Assembly: GCA_002862435.1 (NCBI GenBank) | Contig: PKDC01000028.1 | Location: forward strand, 62,001 to 126,000 | Reading direction: 5' to 3' | Length of the DNA: 64,000 nucleotides | Origin: Pseudomonadota bacterium | GTDB taxonomy: Bacteria; Pseudomonadota; Gammaproteobacteria; UBA5335 | Part shown: in pieces, positions 1 through 9,224 of the stretch | How positions within the stretch are numbered: the stretch's first letter is position 1 | Layout of the letters: every line of letters starts with the position of its first letter | Translations under genes and position numbers: made by a program | The notes under the pieces: generated by a model | The model's input: only the letters and a program-made list of their open reading frames with translations | Database searches by the model: none | Told to the model about the DNA's origin: nothing

Positions 1-2
1 AA

Positions 3-896
3 GTGGGGCAAGTGCTCACCCAGATGGAAGACGAGGAGATCCAGGCCAAACTGCGTCAGGCGGATGCCGGTATCGCCAGCCTTGAAGCCCGCAGGGATGC
101 GGCGAATGAGACCCTGGCAGTCGCCAAGAAAGAGCTGCCACTTGGAATCGCGGCAGCTCAGGCTCAAGTGAATCATATGCAGGCAACCGTCGAGAAGGCC
201 CAGGCAGCGGAAGGCCAGTTCAGCCGGGATCTTGAGCGAGTCAAGGTGTTGGCGGAAGCAGGCACGGTCAACAAGCAACGTCTCGAACAAGCCCAACTGC
301 AATACACGGTCATGACCAAGGACATCCGGTCTGCCCAGGCCGGGTTGATGGGATCTCAAAAACAACTTGAGCGAGCCAATCTGGGGAAAGAGCAGATTGC
401 GGCCAAGGAAACCGAACTGAAGGCGCTGGATTCAGAGTTGGATCGGGTGCGTGCGATGCGAGAGGAGGCCGCCATCGCCTTGGGGAATTTGACGGTCAAG
501 GCGCCGACCAAAGGCATCGTCACCGCACGTTTGGTCGAAGCAGGCGAAGTGGGGGCAGCTGGCCGTCCCATGTATGAATTGGTGAATCTGGATCGTCTCT
601 ACCTCAAGGTCTATGTCCCAGGCGATGAGATTGGCAAGATTCGACGTGGCCTGAAGGCGCAAGTCTATGTGGACTCTTATCCCGATCGGCCGTTCCCGGC
701 GATGGTGGACTACATTGCATCGCGTGCCGAGTTTACGCCCAAGGAAGTACAGACGCCTGATGAGCGCGTCAAACAGGTGTATGCCGTAAAACTTTACTTT
801 GCGGAAAACCCCGACTACCTGTTGACCCCTGGCATGCCAGCGGACGCGGTCATCCGTTGGGACGAAAATGTGGAGTGGGCACCACCTAAATGGTGA
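3..896 (+). CDS. HlyD-family membrane fusion protein of an ABC exporter (YbhG-like), 5' end missing
   Basis: This is the periplasmic adaptor of an export system. It would link inner-membrane ABC components to an outer-membrane channel. The reading frame is open to the left edge, and the visible protein starts inside the first lipoyl half-motif (GQVLTQMEDEE), so the signal anchor is missing. Residues 10-160 are Ala/Glu/Lys/Gln-rich heptad-like helix, as in the coiled-coil hairpin of HlyD adaptors. The second lipoyl half follows at about 165-186 (VKAPTKGIVTARLVEAGEVG), then a beta-barrel domain. It lies 50 bp upstream of a double-ATPase ABC gene and two permease genes, the order of E. coli ybhGFSR. 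The family call is firm; the exported substrate is unknown. Confidence 0.85.
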   Translation: MGQVLTQMEDEEIQAKLRQADAGIASLEARRDAANETLAVAKKELPLGIAAAQAQVNHMQATVEKAQAAEGQFSRDLERVKVLAEAGTVNKQRLEQAQLQYTVMTKDIRSAQAGLMGSQKQLERANLGKEQIAAKETELKALDSELDRVRAMREEAAIALGNLTVKAPTKGIVTARLVEAGEVGAAGRPMYELVNLDRLYLKVYVPGDEIGKIRRGLKAQVYVDSYPDRPFPAMVDYIASRAEFTPKEVQTPDERVKQVYAVKLYFAENPDYLLTPGMPADAVIRWDENVEWAPPKW

Positions 897-946
897 GTTG
901 AAGCACTCTGATTCAACGTTTCCGTCGCCAAGGGACTGAATAAAAA

Positions 947-2896
947 ATGGATGAGACACCGGTTGTTCGTATTCGCGGACTGGTCAAGAACTATAAAGAT
1001 GTCCACGCAGTTCGGGGAATCGATCTGGATGTTCCCAAAGGCAGTCTGTTTGGTCTGATTGGATCTGATGGCGCGGGCAAAAGCAGCACGATGAAAACCG
1101 TTGCCGGTGTCATGAGCTATGAAGCTGGCACAGTGGATGTTTTTGGTGAACGCCTGGATTCGGAATCTGCGGCAGAGCGCATCAAGTTGCGCGTGGGATT
1201 CATGCCTCAGGGATTGGGACAGAACCTGTATCCGGATCTGTCGATCGACGAAAACATTAATTTCTTTGCTCGCCTGCGCCTGGTTAAGGCGGAGGATTTG
1301 GCGCAGCGCAAGGAAAAACTGCTGCGCATGACCCGGTTGGACAAGTTTCGCGATCGGGCCATGAAAAATCTTTCCGGAGGCATGAAACAAAAGTTGGGCT
1401 TGGTGTGTACGCTGATTCATGAGCCTGAACTGATCATCTTGGATGAGCCAACCACAGGCGTGGATCCTGTTTCCCGTCGCGATTTCTGGTCCATTCTGGC
1501 CGAGTTGCTGGCAGAAAAAGGAATCTCTGCCCTGGTATCCACGGCCTACATGGATGAAGCCTCGAGGTTCCACCATGCAGCGCTCATGCATCATGGACGC
1601 ATCCTCGCTGAAGGCGAGATTGCAGAATTGCTGCGCCTGACACCGGGAACAGTGGTGTCCATGGCGGTTCAACCCCAATTGGAAGCCTTGAATCGACTCA
1701 GAGAGCGTTTTGATCAAGTGGTTGCTCTGGGAAATTATTTGCGTGTTTTTGTTCCGGAGCAGACAGCGGATGCTGAGCAGGTGATCAGAAACGTTCTTCA
1801 GGGGCTTGAGGTCACCGAGGTGCAGACCGATACCCCAGAACTTGAAGATGTCTATGTGAGTCTCCTTGAACTGAACGGGGAAGGTCAGGCCGTCCGCGAA
1901 CTGCCCTCTCCTCCAGAGGGCACCGTAATTCATCTTGATCCCAATGCGCCAGTGATCGAGGCCATCAATCTCGTGCGCGACTTCGGCGCCTTTCGTGCCG
2001 TTGATCATGTGAGTTTCGAAGTACGTCCCGGGGAAATATTCGGCTTGCTGGGCGCCAACGGTGCGGGGAAAACGACTGTCATCAAAATGCTGACGGGGAT
2101 TCTGCGTCCTTCCGACGGTGCAGGTTCAGTGGCGGGTGCCGATATGCGGCATTCCGGCGCGACGATCAAAAAACGTATCGGCTACATGTCGCAGGCCTTT
2201 TCGCTCTATCAGGATCTGACCGTGGTCGAGAATATCCGGCTCTATGCCGGTATCTACGCGGTACCTCAGCGGGAAATCGAACCCCGTCTGCGCTGGATCA
2301 TTGATCTGGCTGGTTTGGAGGGTATGGAGCATGCACTGACGGGATCGCTGCCCATGGGATTGCGTCAACGCTTGGCGTTAGGCTGCGCCCTGATCCATCG
2401 CCCGCCTATTCTGTTCCTGGATGAGCCTACGTCCGGTGTGGATCCCATGGGCCGGCGGGAATTCTGGGATGTGCTATTCCGACTCTCTCGACAAGAAGGA
2501 GTCGGGTTGCTCGTAACAACCCACTATATGGTCGAGGCTGAGTATTGCGATCGCATTGCCCTGATGCACGCGGGGAAGGTGGTGGCCTATGACTCCCCAG
2601 CAGGATTGAAGGCAGATGTCGAAAGGCGCTTCGGGCAGTTGTTGGAAATTCGCTGCGAAACGCCTTATCGCGCTCAAAATGTGCTGAGTGAGGGGGGGTT
2701 CGAGGACGCTACCCTGCATGGCCGTCGAGTTCAGGTGCTGGTATCAGATGCGGAGGCAGCAAAAGAACAGATCAGACAGGTGCTTGATAAAGCTCGAATA
2801 CAAGTCCATGACATGCGCCGTCTGCCACTCACGATGGAGAACGTATTCGTGCAGAACGTCTTGGATTTGGAACACAAGGCGGGAATGGCGGCATGA
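947..2896 (+). CDS. ybhF: ABC exporter ATPase with two fused nucleotide-binding domains (YbhF-like)
   Basis: This 649-residue cytoplasmic ATPase would power the two permeases encoded downstream. The first domain has Walker A GSDGAGKSS (about 39-47), signature LSGGMKQKLGL and Walker B LIILDEPTTGVD. The second has Walker A GANGAGKTT (near 369) and Walker B ILFLDEPTSGVD. Its signature reads LPMGLRQRLALG instead of LSGGQ, a degenerate form I recall from this subfamily. Both domains carry the DEPT(T/S)GVDP element of drug- and lipid-type exporters. The protein is somewhat longer than E. coli YbhF and lacks the fused permease of RbbA. Its TGA overlaps the ATG of the next gene (ATGA), implying coupled translation. 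Confidence 0.88.
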   Translation: MDETPVVRIRGLVKNYKDVHAVRGIDLDVPKGSLFGLIGSDGAGKSSTMKTVAGVMSYEAGTVDVFGERLDSESAAERIKLRVGFMPQGLGQNLYPDLSIDENINFFARLRLVKAEDLAQRKEKLLRMTRLDKFRDRAMKNLSGGMKQKLGLVCTLIHEPELIILDEPTTGVDPVSRRDFWSILAELLAEKGISALVSTAYMDEASRFHHAALMHHGRILAEGEIAELLRLTPGTVVSMAVQPQLEALNRLRERFDQVVALGNYLRVFVPEQTADAEQVIRNVLQGLEVTEVQTDTPELEDVYVSLLELNGEGQAVRELPSPPEGTVIHLDPNAPVIEAINLVRDFGAFRAVDHVSFEVRPGEIFGLLGANGAGKTTVIKMLTGILRPSDGAGSVAGADMRHSGATIKKRIGYMSQAFSLYQDLTVVENIRLYAGIYAVPQREIEPRLRWIIDLAGLEGMEHALTGSLPMGLRQRLALGCALIHRPPILFLDEPTSGVDPMGRREFWDVLFRLSRQEGVGLLVTTHYMVEAEYCDRIALMHAGKVVAYDSPAGLKADVERRFGQLLEIRCETPYRAQNVLSEGGFEDATLHGRRVQVLVSDAEAAKEQIRQVLDKARIQVHDMRRLPLTMENVFVQNVLDLEHKAGMAA

Positions 2897-4047
2897 ATTG
2901 GGCGCGTTTTACGGCCGTAGTCGCCAAGGAATGGGCGGAAATTACCCGCGACCGGCTGTTTCTGGTGCTGGCTTTTGTTGTTCCGCCAGCCTTGATGGTG
3001 GTGTTCGGTCTCGGTATGAACCTGGACGTGGAAAACATTCCGCTGGCAATTGTCGATCATGATCACAGCCCCCAAAGTCGGGATTATGCCTATCGCATGA
3101 TCGATTCGCGGTATTTCGATTTCAAAGGCTATCTGCATGACGAGCATCAGATTCCAAAGCTGATAAGTCGAGGCGACGTGCGTGCCGTGGTCGTGATTCC
3201 GCCCAAATTCGGCCAAGATTTAGTGGCTGGGCGATCAGTCTCGGTCCAGACCTTGCTGGACGGACAGTTCCCCCTGCGCGCCAACATCGCGCGTGGTTAC
3301 ATCGGCGCCATCAATGCCAATTATTCCCAGGAACTGATTTCAAGCTTCCTGAGCCGTGCGGCTGGGTTGAGCCCGGATCAGGCGCGCCAGCAGATGGGTA
3401 ATCTGCGCCTCGAGATGCGCATGCTATACAACCAGAGCGGCAAGAGCATCTGGTCGCTGGCTCCCAAGTTGATCATGATGGTGCTCATGATGACACCTCC
3501 GCTGTTGACAGCGGTGAGCGTGGTGCGAGAAAAGGAAAGAGGTTCGATTCTCAATATCTATGCCTCAACGGTCAGCCGAGCGGAATTCCTGCTTGGGAAA
3601 CTGATGCCTTACGCGGGCATTTCAATGGTGAATGGGGTATTCCTGTGGGGAATAGCAGTCTTTTATTTTGAAGCGCCTTTCAAGGGATCGTTTGGATTTT
3701 ATCTGCTGGCGACGTTTATCTATTCCTTCACCACCACAGGCATCGGTCTGTTGGTATCCAGTTTCGTCAAGACCCAGATCGCAGCGGTGGTGATTACCAT
3801 GGTGGTGACTCTGGTTCCCGCCATCCTGTTTTCCGGCATGCTGTTCCCATTGAGTTCCATGGGTCCGGAAGCCCAGGTCATTGCGCATCTGGCGCCAGCC
3901 ATGCATTACGGCCAGATCATTGACGGCGCTTTCATGAAAGGTATCGGTCTGGACAGGCTTTGGCCTTCGGTCGTGTCGCTGCTGATCTATGCCCTGGCGC
4001 TGTTTCTGCTGGCCTATTATTTCTTCACCAAACGTCCTCAGGAGTAA
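2893..4047 (+). CDS. ybhS: ABC-2 type permease, first of a pair (YbhS-like)
   Basis: This 384-residue inner-membrane permease has the ABC2_membrane_3 layout: one N-terminal transmembrane helix (about 20-42), a large extracytoplasmic domain (about 43-190), then five or six hydrophobic helices to the C-terminus. The motif VREKERGSILNIYAS after the first C-terminal helix is the usual ATPase-coupling element (REKERGT type). It overlaps the ATPase gene by 4 bp and ends 6 bp before the second permease, so the three form one transcription unit. The paired permease would complete a heterodimeric channel. Substrate is unknown; in E. coli the homologous system has been linked to drug and cation efflux. 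Confidence 0.85.
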   Translation: MNWARFTAVVAKEWAEITRDRLFLVLAFVVPPALMVVFGLGMNLDVENIPLAIVDHDHSPQSRDYAYRMIDSRYFDFKGYLHDEHQIPKLISRGDVRAVVVIPPKFGQDLVAGRSVSVQTLLDGQFPLRANIARGYIGAINANYSQELISSFLSRAAGLSPDQARQQMGNLRLEMRMLYNQSGKSIWSLAPKLIMMVLMMTPPLLTAVSVVREKERGSILNIYASTVSRAEFLLGKLMPYAGISMVNGVFLWGIAVFYFEAPFKGSFGFYLLATFIYSFTTTGIGLLVSSFVKTQIAAVVITMVVTLVPAILFSGMLFPLSSMGPEAQVIAHLAPAMHYGQIIDGAFMKGIGLDRLWPSVVSLLIYALALFLLAYYFFTKRPQE

Positions 4048-4053
4048 TGCTCC

Positions 4054-5205
4054 ATGCCCGGAAACTTCGGAGAGATCCTCCAGCACATGCGGGTGATGAC
4101 GTTGAAGGAACTGCTGCAGTTTCGCCGCGATATTTTCCTGCTCATCGTCGTGATCTATGCTTTTTCGATCGACATTTACGTGGCTGGTTCGGGTATCGAG
4201 ATGGAGCTCAAACAAGCGGCCTTGACGGTGGCCGATTATGATCAGTCGCCAGCCTCGCGTGATCTTATTTACAGTTTTCGCCAGCCTCAGTTCAAATTTC
4301 AAGGAATGGAAATGAATGGCGATCGGGCCATGGACTTGCTTGATGCTGGCAAGACCATGCTCTATATGGAGATTCCTGCTGATTTCAATGAGGCCTTGCT
4401 GGCCGGAAGGCCTACCCAAATCCAATTGCTGGTGGACACAAGCAATTCTGTCCTCGGTTCTCTCGCTACGAGTTACGCTGCTCAGATCGTTGCGGGATTC
4501 GGTATTCAGAAGGCCATGGAACGCCTGTCGGTCGGCGGTGCGATGGGTGGATCTTTGCCCATGGTCAATAGCGCCCATCGTGTATGGTTCAATCCCAATG
4601 GCAAGGATCGATGGTTCGTACCCATCAATGAAATGCTCACCATGATCACCATGCTCTCAATCATGCTGCCCGCGGCTGCAATGGTGCGTGAAAAGGAAAG
4701 GGGTACAGTCGAGCAATTGCTGGTTTCCCCCTTGACGCCTTTAGAGATCATGTTGCCGAAGGTGTTTGCGATGACGCTGGTGATTCTGATCGGTGTGACA
4801 CTGGCAGTTTTTGGCGTGCTCGGGCCAGTCTTTGATATTCCGTTTCGGGGTAATATGCTGCTGTTCTATGTGTTGACTGCAATTTATGTCTTCAGCACGG
4901 CAGGGTTCGGACTGGCCATTTCCACTGTTGTGAACAACTTGGCCCAGGTGGGTCTGATGGTCATCATGCTGCTGTCGCCCATGCTGTTGCTTTCAGGCGC
5001 GTTTGTTCCTCCTGAGGCGATGCCCAAGATTCTGGGCTATCTGATTCTTCTTTCCCCCATGCATCATTATATTGAGATCGTGATGGGGATTTTTCTTAAA
5101 GGAGTCGGACTTGACGTGCTGTGGCCTTCGGTGGCTGGTTTGTTGATTGTGGGAACAGCAGTGTTTTCGTTTGGGACGTGGCGCTTCCGCCGCCAGTTTG
5201 GTTGA
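4054..5205 (+). CDS. ybhR: ABC-2 type permease, second of a pair (YbhR-like)
   Basis: This is a 383-residue inner-membrane permease with the same architecture as the preceding gene: an N-terminal helix near 25-45, an extracytoplasmic domain, then a cluster of hydrophobic helices from about 190. The coupling motif is VREKERGTVEQLLVSPLTP, the most canonical form in the pair. The ATG is 6 bp after the previous TAA. The protein ends in a hydrophobic stretch followed by a basic tail. It is the last gene of the four-gene exporter operon; the next gene, a rhomboid protease, starts 88 bp downstream. Confidence 0.85.
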   Translation: MPGNFGEILQHMRVMTLKELLQFRRDIFLLIVVIYAFSIDIYVAGSGIEMELKQAALTVADYDQSPASRDLIYSFRQPQFKFQGMEMNGDRAMDLLDAGKTMLYMEIPADFNEALLAGRPTQIQLLVDTSNSVLGSLATSYAAQIVAGFGIQKAMERLSVGGAMGGSLPMVNSAHRVWFNPNGKDRWFVPINEMLTMITMLSIMLPAAAMVREKERGTVEQLLVSPLTPLEIMLPKVFAMTLVILIGVTLAVFGVLGPVFDIPFRGNMLLFYVLTAIYVFSTAGFGLAISTVVNNLAQVGLMVIMLLSPMLLLSGAFVPPEAMPKILGYLILLSPMHHYIEIVMGIFLKGVGLDVLWPSVAGLLIVGTAVFSFGTWRFRRQFG

Positions 5206-5293
5206 TGGTCTTAATCTTGGAAGGTTGCGGACGACGAGCCTTGACCCTGACCTAGGCCATCGCGAAGGACATGTGCCTTGTATTAGGGATCGC

Positions 5294-5917
5294 ATGGTTC
5301 GATTGCTGCTGTTGATCAATATCCTGGTGTACTTAGCGCAATCCACTGGCCCCGGCGAGTGGATTGTTCATTACGCGCTCTGGCCTAGCGGCGATCCCGC
5401 GGTGATTCGAACCGATTCGGGCTGGACGCAGGTGCCACCTTTCCATTTGTGGCAACTGGTCAGCTATGGCTTTCTGCATGGCAGTTTCTCCCACCTGTTC
5501 CTGAATATGTTTGCGTTATGGATGTTTGGCAGTGCCGTTGAGCGGTATTGGGGAACGGCGCGGTTCACTGTCTATTATTTCGTCTGTCTGATCGGTGCGG
5601 GACTGGTTCAACTGGCGGTCATGCATCTGCATCTCCAGGCGGGCGGCGCGCCCTATCCCACGCTGGGCGCTTCCGGCGCTGTCTTCGGTTTGTTGTTGGC
5701 CTTCGGCATGATGTTTCCCGAGCAACGGATCATCCTGCTCTTTTCGCCGATCCCTCTCAAAGCCAAATGGTTTGTGCTCGGCTATGGGGCGCTTGAGTTG
5801 TTTTTTGGGGTCGCGGGAATTGCCAGCAATATTGCTCATTTTGCGCACTTGGGCGGGATGTTGTTCGGCTTCTTGCTGATCCAATTCTGGCGTCGCCGTT
5901 TTCCATTCGCTTTCTGA
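5294..5917 (+). CDS. Rhomboid-family intramembrane serine protease
   Basis: This predicted 207-residue polytopic membrane protease cleaves transmembrane segments of other membrane proteins. The catalytic serine lies in GASGAVFG (Ser127) and the catalytic histidine in HFAHLGGMLFG (His185), the GxSG...H dyad of rhomboids. A loop-1 type element (HLWQLVSYGFLHGSFSHL) and the helix ending HLFLNMFALW match the family core. The frame is open further upstream, but the ATG at 5294 starts a hydrophobic first helix (MVRLLLLINILVYLAQ) and has an AGGG element about 6-9 bases before it, so it was chosen. It does not overlap the ABC operon and may be separately expressed. Natural substrates cannot be inferred. 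Confidence 0.88.
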   Translation: MVRLLLLINILVYLAQSTGPGEWIVHYALWPSGDPAVIRTDSGWTQVPPFHLWQLVSYGFLHGSFSHLFLNMFALWMFGSAVERYWGTARFTVYYFVCLIGAGLVQLAVMHLHLQAGGAPYPTLGASGAVFGLLLAFGMMFPEQRIILLFSPIPLKAKWFVLGYGALELFFGVAGIASNIAHFAHLGGMLFGFLLIQFWRRRFPFAF

Positions 5918-5924
5918 AGTTTGG

Positions 5925-7055
5925 CTATCCGCATCCTTCGGTTTGATTGGCGGGCAATGGCGTGGTGGCACGGGCACGCTGTCGGGCCAACGCCCAGCCC
6001 GCGTGTTCCCGCACCAGGGCATCGGGATGGTCGACTCGGCTCTCCAGTGCAGAGGCGATCACAGGCGAGAAAGACGCATTGCCCAGCGCCACGGCCACAT
6101 TGCGCAGCCAGCGCGCATGCCCGATGCGGCGGATGGGGGAGCCGGCCAGATGCGTTTCAAAGGCGCGCTCGTCCCAGGCGAACAGGTCCAGCAGCCGCGG
6201 GGCATCCAGCGCGTGGCGGGGCGCAAAATCCGCCTCAGCCGACAAACGGGCGTAGCGGTTCCACGGACAGACCAGTTGGCAGTCATCGCAGCCATAGATG
6301 CGGTTGCCCATGAGGGGTCGCAGGGCTTCGGGAATGGCGCCTTTGTGCTCGATGGTGAGGTAGCTGATGCACAGCCGCGCGTCGAGGCGGTAGGGCGCGA
6401 CGATGGCCTGGGTGGGGCAGATGTCGATGCAAGCTCGGCAACTGCCGCAATGGGCGGCGAGCGGTTGGTCCGCCGGTAGCGGCAGGTCGGTGAGGATTTC
6501 GCCGAGGAAAAACCACGACCCCGCCTGCCGGTCCAGCAGATTGGTGTGCTTGCCGATCCAGCCCAGCCCGGCCTGGCGGGCGAGGGCCTTTTCCAGCACT
6601 GGCGCGCTGTCGGTGAACACGCGGTAGCCGTGGGGGCCAACAGCGTCAGCGATGCGGCGGGCAAGTTGCTCCAGGCGCTTGCGCAGGACCTTGTGATAAT
6701 CCCGTCCCAGGGCGTAGCGGGCGACATAGCCCAGCTCCGCCTGGTTGAGCACATGGTCCGGATATTCGGCCATGGGGCGATAATCCATACGCACGCAGAT
6801 GGCCCGAATGGCGCCCGGCACCAGGCGCTCGGGATGGCGCCGCAGATCGGTATTGCGGGCCATATAGTCCATTTCGCCATGGAACCCTGCCGCCAGCCAC
6901 GCGTCCAGTTGGTCGGCGTCGGTATCAACCGCCAGCGTGCTGACGCCCACCTGCTGGAAACCCAGCGCCCGGCCCCAGTCCTTGACCTGTAGCGCCAGGG
7001 CGCTGAAGTCAGCAGCGACCATTGAATCGGGGGATGCATTGGCGGGGGCGCTCAT
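5925..7055 (-). CDS. queG: Epoxyqueuosine reductase
   Basis: QueG reduces epoxyqueuosine to queuosine in the wobble position of GUN-anticodon tRNAs, using cobalamin and two [4Fe-4S] clusters in the cytoplasm. The two ferredoxin-like motifs are visible as CGSCRACIDICP and CDDCQLVCPWN. The N-terminal LGFQQVGVS and the central LGWIGKHTNLL segments are family hallmarks. The start MSAPANAS was chosen by length (376 residues); ATGs at 7082 and 7022 are alternatives. It is divergent from nnrD, as in E. coli (yjeS/yjeF), with about 50 bp between the starts, so the two share a compact promoter region. Confidence 0.95.
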   Translation of the reverse strand: MSAPANASPDSMVAADFSALALQVKDWGRALGFQQVGVSTLAVDTDADQLDAWLAAGFHGEMDYMARNTDLRRHPERLVPGAIRAICVRMDYRPMAEYPDHVLNQAELGYVARYALGRDYHKVLRKRLEQLARRIADAVGPHGYRVFTDSAPVLEKALARQAGLGWIGKHTNLLDRQAGSWFFLGEILTDLPLPADQPLAAHCGSCRACIDICPTQAIVAPYRLDARLCISYLTIEHKGAIPEALRPLMGNRIYGCDDCQLVCPWNRYARLSAEADFAPRHALDAPRLLDLFAWDERAFETHLAGSPIRRIGHARWLRNVAVALGNASFSPVIASALESRVDHPDALVREHAGWALARQRARATTPLPANQTEGCG

Positions 7056-7107
7056 GCTTCGTATTCTAGCCCTGCCATCCACGGCATTCCCAAAAGGACA
7101 CTCGCCT

Positions 7108-8631
7108 ATGGACGCCGTTGTCGCCGGAACGGACCTTATCCCGCTGTCTGCTTACCGCGCTGCCGAGATGCGCGTGCTGGACGGGCGGCTGATGGCGCGC
7201 GAGGGCATCGACGGCTATGCGCTGATGCGCCGCGCCGGCCGGGCGGCTTTTTTTCGGTTACGGCGGCTTTGGCCGCATGCGCGGCGCATTGGCGTGGTGT
7301 GCGGGCCTGGGAACAATGGCGGGGATGGCTATGTCATCGCCAGCCTGGCGCGGGCCTGGGGCATGTCGGTGCAGGTTTGGGGGCTGGCGCCGGTCTCCGA
7401 GTTGCAGGGCGATGCCCGGCGCGCGGCGGCGGATTTCGTGGCCGAGGGCGGGCAGGTGTTGCCGCTGGAACCCTTGGCCTTACAGGCTGCTGAGGTTGAA
7501 GTCTGGGTCGATGCCCTGTTTGGCACCGGGCTCGTTCGCCCGCTGACGGGCGCGGCGCAGCAGGCCATCGCCGTTCTCAACGCCCATTCCGCGCCGGTGC
7601 TGGCGGTGGATGTGCCCTCGGGACTTTCCGCCGATACCGGCGCAGTGCTGGGGCCGGCAATGCGTGCGGCGGCGACGGTGAGCTTCATTGCCGCCAAGCC
7701 GGGACTCTACACCGGCGCAGGACCCGATTGCTGCGGGGAGGTGACGCTGGACCGGCTGGGCGCGCCGGTCGATCTGGGCGTGGATTTGCCGGCTGCCTGC
7801 GCACTTTGGCCGGCAACGGCGCCGCTCGGGGCGCTCCTGCCGCCCCGTTCTCCCGTGGCCCACAAAGGGCATTTTGGGCATGTGCTGGTGGTGGGAGGCA
7901 GTGCGGGCATGCCGGGTGCGGCGCGCATGGCGGCCGAGGCGGCATTACGGGTCGGCGCCGGACTCGTGAGCGTGGCCACCGCGCCGGCGCATGCGGTCAC
8001 CCTGGGGATTGGCCGGCCCGAGCTGATGGTCGCGTCCGCCGATTCGGGCGCCGATCTGGCCCCGCTGCTGGCCCGCAGCACGGTGCGGGCGCTGGGGCCG
8101 GGATTGGGGCGTGGCGCGTGGGCGCAGCGGATGTTCGCGGCGATGCTGGCGGCACCGGGGCCGCTGGTGCTTGATGCGGATGGACTCAATATATTGGCTG
8201 AGGCGCCCTGTCGCCGCGCCGACTGGATCCTGACACCCCATCCGGCGGAGGCCGGACGGCTGCTGGGCTGCACCACCGCCGAGATCCAGACCGACCGGCT
8301 GTCTGCGGCGCGGGCGCTGGTGACCCGTTATGGCGGGGTGGTGGTGCTCAAGGGTGCGGGCACGCTGGTGGACGATGGCCGGGAGGTCGCCTTGTGCGCC
8401 GGGGCCAACCCGGGGCTGGCCAGTGGCGGCATGGGGGATGTGCTGACGGGTCTCATTGCGGGGCTGCTGGCTCAGGGCCTCGCGCCTTTCGCGGCGGCGC
8501 GCGCGGGGGTGCGGCTGCATTTGCGCGCGGGCACCCTGGCAGCGCGCGCGATGGGGGTTCCCGGCATGCTGGCGAGCGACGTGATCGCCCAGATCGCTCC
8601 GGCTCTGGCTGAATCGGGGCGGGCGGCATGA
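7108..8631 (+). CDS. nnrD: Bifunctional NAD(P)H-hydrate repair enzyme (epimerase plus ADP/ATP-dependent dehydratase)
   Basis: This cytoplasmic protein repairs damaged NAD(P)HX. The N-terminal YjeF_N domain epimerises the hydrate (GPGNNGGDGYVIASLA near 70), and the C-terminal domain, starting near 250 (HKGHFGHVLVVGGSAGMPGA), dehydrates it. The nucleotide-site motif NPGLASGGMGDVLTGLIAG is intact. The start at 7108 has an AAAAGGA site 9-10 bases upstream and gives 507 residues, the usual size of the fused enzyme. Its stop overlaps the tsaE start (ATGA). The chain nnr-tsaE-amidase is conserved with E. coli yjeF-yjeE-amiB. The gene is also called nnr or yjeF. Confidence 0.94.
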   Translation: MDAVVAGTDLIPLSAYRAAEMRVLDGRLMAREGIDGYALMRRAGRAAFFRLRRLWPHARRIGVVCGPGNNGGDGYVIASLARAWGMSVQVWGLAPVSELQGDARRAAADFVAEGGQVLPLEPLALQAAEVEVWVDALFGTGLVRPLTGAAQQAIAVLNAHSAPVLAVDVPSGLSADTGAVLGPAMRAAATVSFIAAKPGLYTGAGPDCCGEVTLDRLGAPVDLGVDLPAACALWPATAPLGALLPPRSPVAHKGHFGHVLVVGGSAGMPGAARMAAEAALRVGAGLVSVATAPAHAVTLGIGRPELMVASADSGADLAPLLARSTVRALGPGLGRGAWAQRMFAAMLAAPGPLVLDADGLNILAEAPCRRADWILTPHPAEAGRLLGCTTAEIQTDRLSAARALVTRYGGVVVLKGAGTLVDDGREVALCAGANPGLASGGMGDVLTGLIAGLLAQGLAPFAAARAGVRLHLRAGTLAARAMGVPGMLASDVIAQIAPALAESGRAA

Positions 8632-9158
8632 AGGCGATCTGGCAACTGGATCTGCCCGATGTGGCGGCGACCGAGACCTTCGCGCAATCGTTCGCGCACT
8701 GCGCGCAACCGCCGCTTGTGGTGCTCCTGTCCGGCGATCTGGGGGCGGGCAAGACCACTTGGGCGCGGGCTGTGTTGCGCGCCTGGGGCTGGGCCGGGAC
8801 GGTGCGCAGTCCCACCTATACCTTGCTGGAAACCTATGACGCCACAGCAATCGGGCCGGTGCATCACCTGGATTTGTACCGCCTCAGGACGCCAGAGGAG
8901 TTGGAAGACCTAGGGCTGGCCGACCTGTGGCCGACGCCCGCAGTGTGGTTCATCGAATGGCCCACGCAGGGGGCGGGACACCTGCCGCCCGCTGATCTGA
9001 CACTGGACTGGGTCCATAAAACCTCAGGCCGGCAAGTCCGCCTTATGGCCACCAGCGAGATGGGTGAGCGCCTGTTGGCGCAGTGGGCGCCCACTCTGAA
9101 ACAGTGGGGTGCGGCACAAACTTGTCAAGCTAATGAGGAATCCAGTCTATCTGAATGA
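8628..9158 (+). CDS. tsaE: tRNA threonylcarbamoyladenosine biosynthesis ATPase TsaE
   Basis: TsaE is the ATPase that works with TsaB, TsaD and TsaC to form t6A at position 37 of ANN-decoding tRNAs. The Walker A loop GDLGAGKTTWARAVLRAWG lies near 37-55, followed by VRSPTYTLLETYD and the HLDLYRL motif typical of the family. At 176 residues it is somewhat longer than the usual 150-160, because of a C-terminal tail with no clear motif. It overlaps nnrD by 4 bp and is followed 66 bp later by amiC. Confidence 0.94.
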   Translation: MKAIWQLDLPDVAATETFAQSFAHCAQPPLVVLLSGDLGAGKTTWARAVLRAWGWAGTVRSPTYTLLETYDATAIGPVHHLDLYRLRTPEELEDLGLADLWPTPAVWFIEWPTQGAGHLPPADLTLDWVHKTSGRQVRLMATSEMGERLLAQWAPTLKQWGAAQTCQANEESSLSE

Positions 9159-9224
9159 ATATCCTTGCTTCTTTCCGAGCGGCCTTCTAAGATTTGGGCT
9201 CAACCGGGCTTGGGGGGCAAGGAC